Positions 59,418 through 64,000 of a stretch of DNA of 64,000 nucleotides are shown here, in pieces (position 1 is the first letter of the stretch; every line of letters begins with the position of its first letter). This DNA comes from Epiperipatus broadwayi. Lineage: Eukaryota; Onychophora; Udeonychophora; Euonychophora; Peripatidae. The notes beneath the pieces are model-generated. The model saw only the letters and a list, made by a program, of their open reading frames with translations. It did not search any database and was not told where the DNA came from. The translations under genes were made by a program, and so were the position numbers. The stretch is from the NCBI GenBank assembly GCA_028023455.1, contig JAQFVV010000031.1, positions 1,488,001 through 1,552,000 on the forward strand, in the 5' to 3' direction.

Positions 59418-62400
59418 TATATGATGGAGAGTAAATTATGCTATTTTAACTATATGAAATTTGCTTAAGATTTCAGTATTTGCTTTTTAATAAAAATAAA
59501 AATAATAATACTAACTTGACTGCTATCAGTAATTTATATAATAATTTGATTAATAAAATAATTATGCAAAAAAAACCCACAAGAACAAAGAATAAAACAG
59601 TAATTGATTATTTCCTGTCTAATTGTCAATCTAAAATAATATTAAATCACATGATTAAATAAACCAAAAATTAATTAGATAACTAGTTTTCAAAGTACTG
59701 ATAATAGCAATAACAATAAATTTCTATTTTAAAAATACTTTTTAAAACAATTTGATAGTAATAGGAAATTTGCAAGATAATTTGAGATAAATTTATTGAG
59801 CTGAAAGTACCCCCCCCTATATGACCATCACAATAATACTTTACTGCAGAGACTTTGTTTAGTGTACAAGTGAGCATGATCATAAATATTGAAAACCAAT
59901 GCATAAATTAGTAGTAAAAATGAATATTTTTGTCATGCTTTGTACATCACTTAATGCACTATCCATGTTGAAATATTATCTCAAAAAATATTTTTTAAAT
60001 CAAATCAGGACTAACATGTTAAAAAAGGAAATTCGTAAGATTAGATATTAACAATATACTTCTGGATATATCACAAAATCTGTATAATTTTAATACAAAC
60101 CCACAGCATGTGTGTGCATATACATATATACAAAAACTACTGAAATCAAGTACAAGGTTTGTGCAATTTGTTTGTGGTGTATGTAAGAGTTAAGATCTCT
60201 TTCCAAAGTTATGTGGTGCTATAAACCTATAGAGTATAATGAGTGAGCTATTGTTTATACCCATATAATCGACTAAAGTTCTTAATATTTAGAGCTATAT
60301 CATAAGTTTTAATGTAGAAAAACAAAGCATCACAGAATCTTTCAGCTTGCCTTGAATATTTCAGAATTTGTTTACTACTATCATTTAGTATCCTTTGATT
60401 ACTCTTGTTTTACAATGAATGATACTGGAGTAGGATAATAAAATAGATTATTGTCATTAATACAAGCTTTAATGTGCTCTATACACCATTAAAATTTGAA
60501 AAAATACATGAAAAATATTGTGAAATAAACTCTTATTATAAGTTTGGGTTAATTTTATTTTGGAATAATAAATGGTACTTGGTACTAAAAATGCATTAGC
60601 CAAACCGATAAATGATAAAGAATAGTTCATTTTGCAAGGCATACCAAAATACATACGCAAAGTTATTATTGATAAACAATGATATTAAAATAAAAATTAT
60701 ATATATATGTAAAACAACTTTCAGTAGCCTACTGTATAGTACCAACATTCTGTAAAAAAAATAACAATAAAGAGGACATCATTCATGAGACCAACTGATA
60801 AACAATAATGCAGTTTTAAGAAGCACTTTTTGTTTCTATTTACATAGAAGTAAATTGATACTAATTTACTTCTAATATGTAAATATTTTATTAGGTTAAC
60901 TACATGAAAACATTTTAAATTAGCTTGTTAATTCAATTTACATAGGTAGATTATATATTACAAAATAGCCTTTACATAATCCACTACACTAAGACTTCTT
61001 GACAGTCTTTCATAAAGAATGGTGAAAAAGATAGCACTTATTAAGATTGGCCATTTCCATTCGATGAGGTTTTAACAGCTTTTTACCTTACTTTATTCTT
61101 TGTCAAAAATAGCTTTGATTTTTCTATGCACAATAACAGGCAAGAAATCATTTACACCTGGGTCTCTTTTTACACGGACTTATTTAACATGATTTTGAAG
61201 TTACGCAATTCATGTTTCACCGGAAGTCAAACTCCGATAATGCACTATTACTTTAAATAATAAATTTTACGCACTTACATTATATTGAAAGTAATAGCAC
61301 ATTATTGGAATTCGACTTTTATCTTAGTAATTTCAATATTTTCAGTGCTTTATAATAGTAAGATTTTATGCAATAATGAAATTAAAATCATGATTTCCAC
61401 ATTTTATGTATACACACATTAAATTTTACAAGATTATAATGTAAATTTGTTCAAACATTGTGCATATTAATTTTGCATTTTAAATCACATTCTGTTTTTG
61501 CTTTTTAAAAAAGAACGTAATCAAATATTAATCATTTAGTGTCCACAAGTTTATTTTTAAAAGGTGAGTAATAGCAGTGGGCACAATTAAATTTGACAAT
61601 TAAAAATTAAAATCTGATTTTTAATTGTAATTAACAATTTAAAAATTACTTATGGAGACTTGAAATTAATGTGATGTAAAACGAAATTTGATTTTTAAAC
61701 GGAATTGAAAATTAAAAAATTAAAGACAAAAATAAGAATTTAATTTTTAGTTGTTAGTTTTAATTAAATTTTTCCCAGCAGTGGTGAATAAATGTCTTTT
61801 TATTATCATAAGTCTAAGTTCATAAACAATTAATAAAATCATCGTCTCAAAGATTAATTACTAATTATGTTGTCAACAGAAAACCATTAACACAACATGA
61901 GAGTGAACTTGACGCTAGTTGTATTTCCTCTTGTGAGAATCTGATTTTTTACCAGTTTGCAAATGAACGTGTTTTTCGGCAAATAGCGATAAAAATTAAA
62001 ACATGTATAAAAAAATGTAAATTACTGTACTGTAAATTATGCATAAAAATATATTATTTTGAATAAAATTAAATATTATAGTTAAAAAAAGTTTGTCTTG
62101 TATCAATTTTTTCCAAAATTTGAAATTTTTTATTAGTCATATTTTATTTCCTTTTTTTTTTTTCCGCAAATTTTTAAGTAATTTTACATTGGTGCTTTGC
62201 TTTTACGCAAATTTTGAAAAATCACAGACCGCATCCCCCCCTTTTTCAATGTAAGTTACGTCGATTTTTGCGCAATTTCGTTTGCATGTGTTTTCTGAGG
62301 AACCTACCTATCGCGTAAAATGAGACCTAGGTGTATATGAAGATTTAGATTATAATTATAATTCTATATATAGTATCTAAAGATTTTTCTGACCTTTCAT

Positions 62401-62560
62401 GAAAATTTTATTTTCAAAGCAATAGTTAAGGAATTCAGTGTTAAGTTACCATTGCTAATCATAATGTTTCCTCATTGTCTGTGTATACTAGTAATCTCTA
62501 TGACCTGCCTACTAAGAACTTCTGCCATGATATTGTTTTTTTCATGCTCTATATTATGAG
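59418..62560. other. AT-rich gap, nothing recognised
   Basis: Only short frames are present. Near 61590-61750 there are simple AATTAAAAATT-type repeats. No gene or element recognised. Confidence 0.5.
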
Positions 62561-62569
62561 GCATTCATT

Positions 62570-63815
62570 GTTAAGGCAATTCTTGCTAAGGAACTCCAGA
62601 CTTATGTGATCTGTGAGATCAATCATATTTGATCCCAGCAAAAATTGATATATTTTCTGGGATGCCCAGACAACAGCTAGGGTTTCTTTTTCAATGGTGG
62701 AGTGGTATAATTATGTGCCCTTTCTTCAAGATGTGGCTTAAGAAATATAGAATTTGTGGCTTTTGTGAAAATCCACTTGGTACATCACTACTTTCAATAA
62801 ATAAAGATATGGCCATGGACTCACCACTGTTATGCTTGCTTAGCAACATTTACATGGAAGAAGTTGAAATCATAGCCTGTCTAAAGTGTGACTTCTCTAT
62901 GTTGATAATACATTTGTGGAATGGCAAATAGTGAGACATAATTGCATTCATTCTGAATGTATATCAACAACATATCTCCAATTAAATTTATACTGGAATC
63001 AGAAAGAACAAAAATTGACATTCTTAGATGTTCTTGTGAGAAGACTCCATCAGGGCTAAGTAAAAACAACAATATATAGGAAACCAACATGCACTGTCAA
63101 GTACTTGGTACATATATCCAATCATACCAGAAGCAGTAAACATCCAATATGGAACAGAGCAACGGAATTTTGTTTGGAAACTAATAAATTTTGAAAATGA
63201 AAAAAATCACATAGAACAGACTATCATAAAGAATGGTTATCTTTCAGTTGTCATCAAGAAAACCTTTAATAGACAACAAAAAGACACTAAAAAACAAACT
63301 ATTATAGGTGGTGCACTGTATCCATATATATCAGGAATGGCAGACAAATTAAAGAAAATCTGCAGTCGATATAACATTAGAACAGTTTTTCAAAGCCATA
63401 CCACACTTCAAGGAATTCTAGTTTCTACCAAGCTTAAACTGGAAATGCTGAAAAATAAAAACTGCATCTATGAAATACCATGTAAATGTGGAAGGAAGTA
63501 TATTGGTGAGACCTGTCACCCTGTTGAACAATGATTGAAAAACCACAAACTAATAGTTAAAAGAAAAAAAAAATTGTCTACAGCAGTAGAACATGTATGC
63601 ACTAATAACCATATGTTCAACTGGGAAAATTTACAAAAATATTGGAGAGAAGATGCAAAGGAGAAAATTCAATGAAGCTGCTCATATGATAATGACAAAT
63701 AATACTATAAGTGCACCCAGTGTGGCAATATATAATGTATGGAAGCCTTTAATTAACCTTATTCTTAGAAAAAAGTATTTTAAAAAATTTGGACTCGGGA
63801 GGATTTGAACCAATT
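62570..63815 (+). mobile_element. Penelope-like element, RT end plus GIY-YIG domain (decayed)
   Basis: Plus-strand peptides: MAMDSPLLCLLSNIYMEEVE (62809-62868), which is the Penelope/telomerase-type RT motif 'GxAMGSPLSPxxANIYME' with a G-to-D change; a catalytic-region block CLKCDFSMLIIHLWNGK (about 62877), where RYVDD would be expected; then LTFLDV-like and YRKPTC blocks; and CIYEIPCKCGRKYIGETCHP (63460-63519), the GIY-YIG endonuclease core. GIY-YIG nicks target DNA; the RT copies the RNA. The catalytic residues of the RT are not intact and several stops break the frame. Confidence 0.8.
63337..63534 (+). pseudogene. Penelope-like GIY-YIG endonuclease region
   Basis: A 65-codon frame ends with NCIYEIPCKCGRKYIGETCHP. 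'IYEIPC-x-CG-x-KYIGET' corresponds to the GIY-YIG signature seen in Penelope-like elements, including the C-x-C just before it. After a stop at 63532 the next piece (EHVCTNNHMFNWENLQ) continues the domain in another frame. It is a remnant of a retroelement, not a host gene. Confidence 0.8.
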
Positions 63816-63859
63816 CTTATATATAAATATATGAAATTTCTACTATCTGTTGCCTTTGA

Positions 63860-63952
63860 CAGAATAGTTTAGTTGGTTAGAGTGTTGCCTTAAAATTTGA
63901 TATTTGAGAATCTAAAAAAGTAAGTTCAACTCCTATGCTAATATTGTCAATA
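63860..63952 (+). repeat. tRNA-like SINE head (different family)
   Basis: GACAGAATAGTTTAGTTGGT followed by TAGAGTG is an A-box-like tRNA head. AAGTTCAACTCCT about 45 bases later is a B box. It differs from the 'GATGCTATGACAC' SINE family and runs toward the window end, so its tail is not confirmed. Confidence 0.5.
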
Positions 63953-64000
63953 GACAGGCCAGCAATTCCTGAAGAGGAATGGAGAATAATAATACTCGAA

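Noticed and set aside
63785-63815. Minus-strand B-box-like GGTTCAAATCCTCCCGAG as a tRNA
   Set aside because: No A box or cloverleaf partner found, and it overlaps the tail of the Penelope-like remnant.

Overview
This is AT-rich animal (metazoan) nuclear DNA. It has no bacterial gene organisation: coding signal is limited to short, widely spaced exons with GT-AG borders, set among LINEs, tRNA-derived SINEs, a hAT transposon, a Penelope-like element and long AT-rich gaps. The phylum cannot be fixed from the sequence alone. Repeat content and base composition would suit a lophotrochozoan or a chelicerate, but this is a guess.

Host gene. Four minus-strand exons (34020-34167, 5631-5787, 4615-4724, 1-82) join in matching reading frames. 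They encode the second half of a pleckstrin-homology (PH) domain followed by a basic, coiled-coil-like segment. One intron is about 28 kb. The gene runs off the left edge. Its start lies upstream of 34.2 kb; 41755-41834 is a doubtful first-exon candidate. Most of the left half of the window is therefore intron.

Main discovery. At least four unrelated-looking repeat families each carry a hammerhead self-cleaving ribozyme. All four have the same design: a type I layout, a stem I of two helices split by a small internal loop, and a stem III of only 2-3 bp. F1 (2525-3836) is a young array with a 405-bp period, three direct units and one inverted partial unit. F2 (6.2, 30.0, 30.2 and 47.9 kb) is SINE-like and joins a hammerhead to a tRNA-like 3' domain. 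F3 (about 20.0-21.3 kb and 43.2 kb) has a period of about 428 bp. F4 (23.1-23.5 kb) has a period of 432 bp. Monomers of about 400-430 bp in tandem, one hammerhead per monomer, match metazoan retrozymes: non-coding retroelements thought to pass through circular RNA. A degraded Penelope-like element with a GIY-YIG domain, the type of machinery proposed to move retrozymes, lies at 62.6-63.8 kb.

Other mobile DNA. Four copies of one APE-type LINE family lie at 25.8-29.5 kb (+), 37.3-39.5 kb (-), 43.6-44.85 kb (+) and 50.05-53.3 kb (-). An old RTE-clade LINE (about 42.5-46.6 kb, -) is split by an F3 retrozyme, which itself holds LINE copy C, and separately by a SINE. Four copies of a tRNA-derived SINE are present, two with clear target-site duplications. 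A 1121-bp TIR element (12514-13634) has an 8-bp duplication and a paralogous empty site next to it. A 2594-bp hAT element (56816-59409) is flanked by an NTCTAGAN duplication. The rest is AT-rich DNA in which I see no gene.
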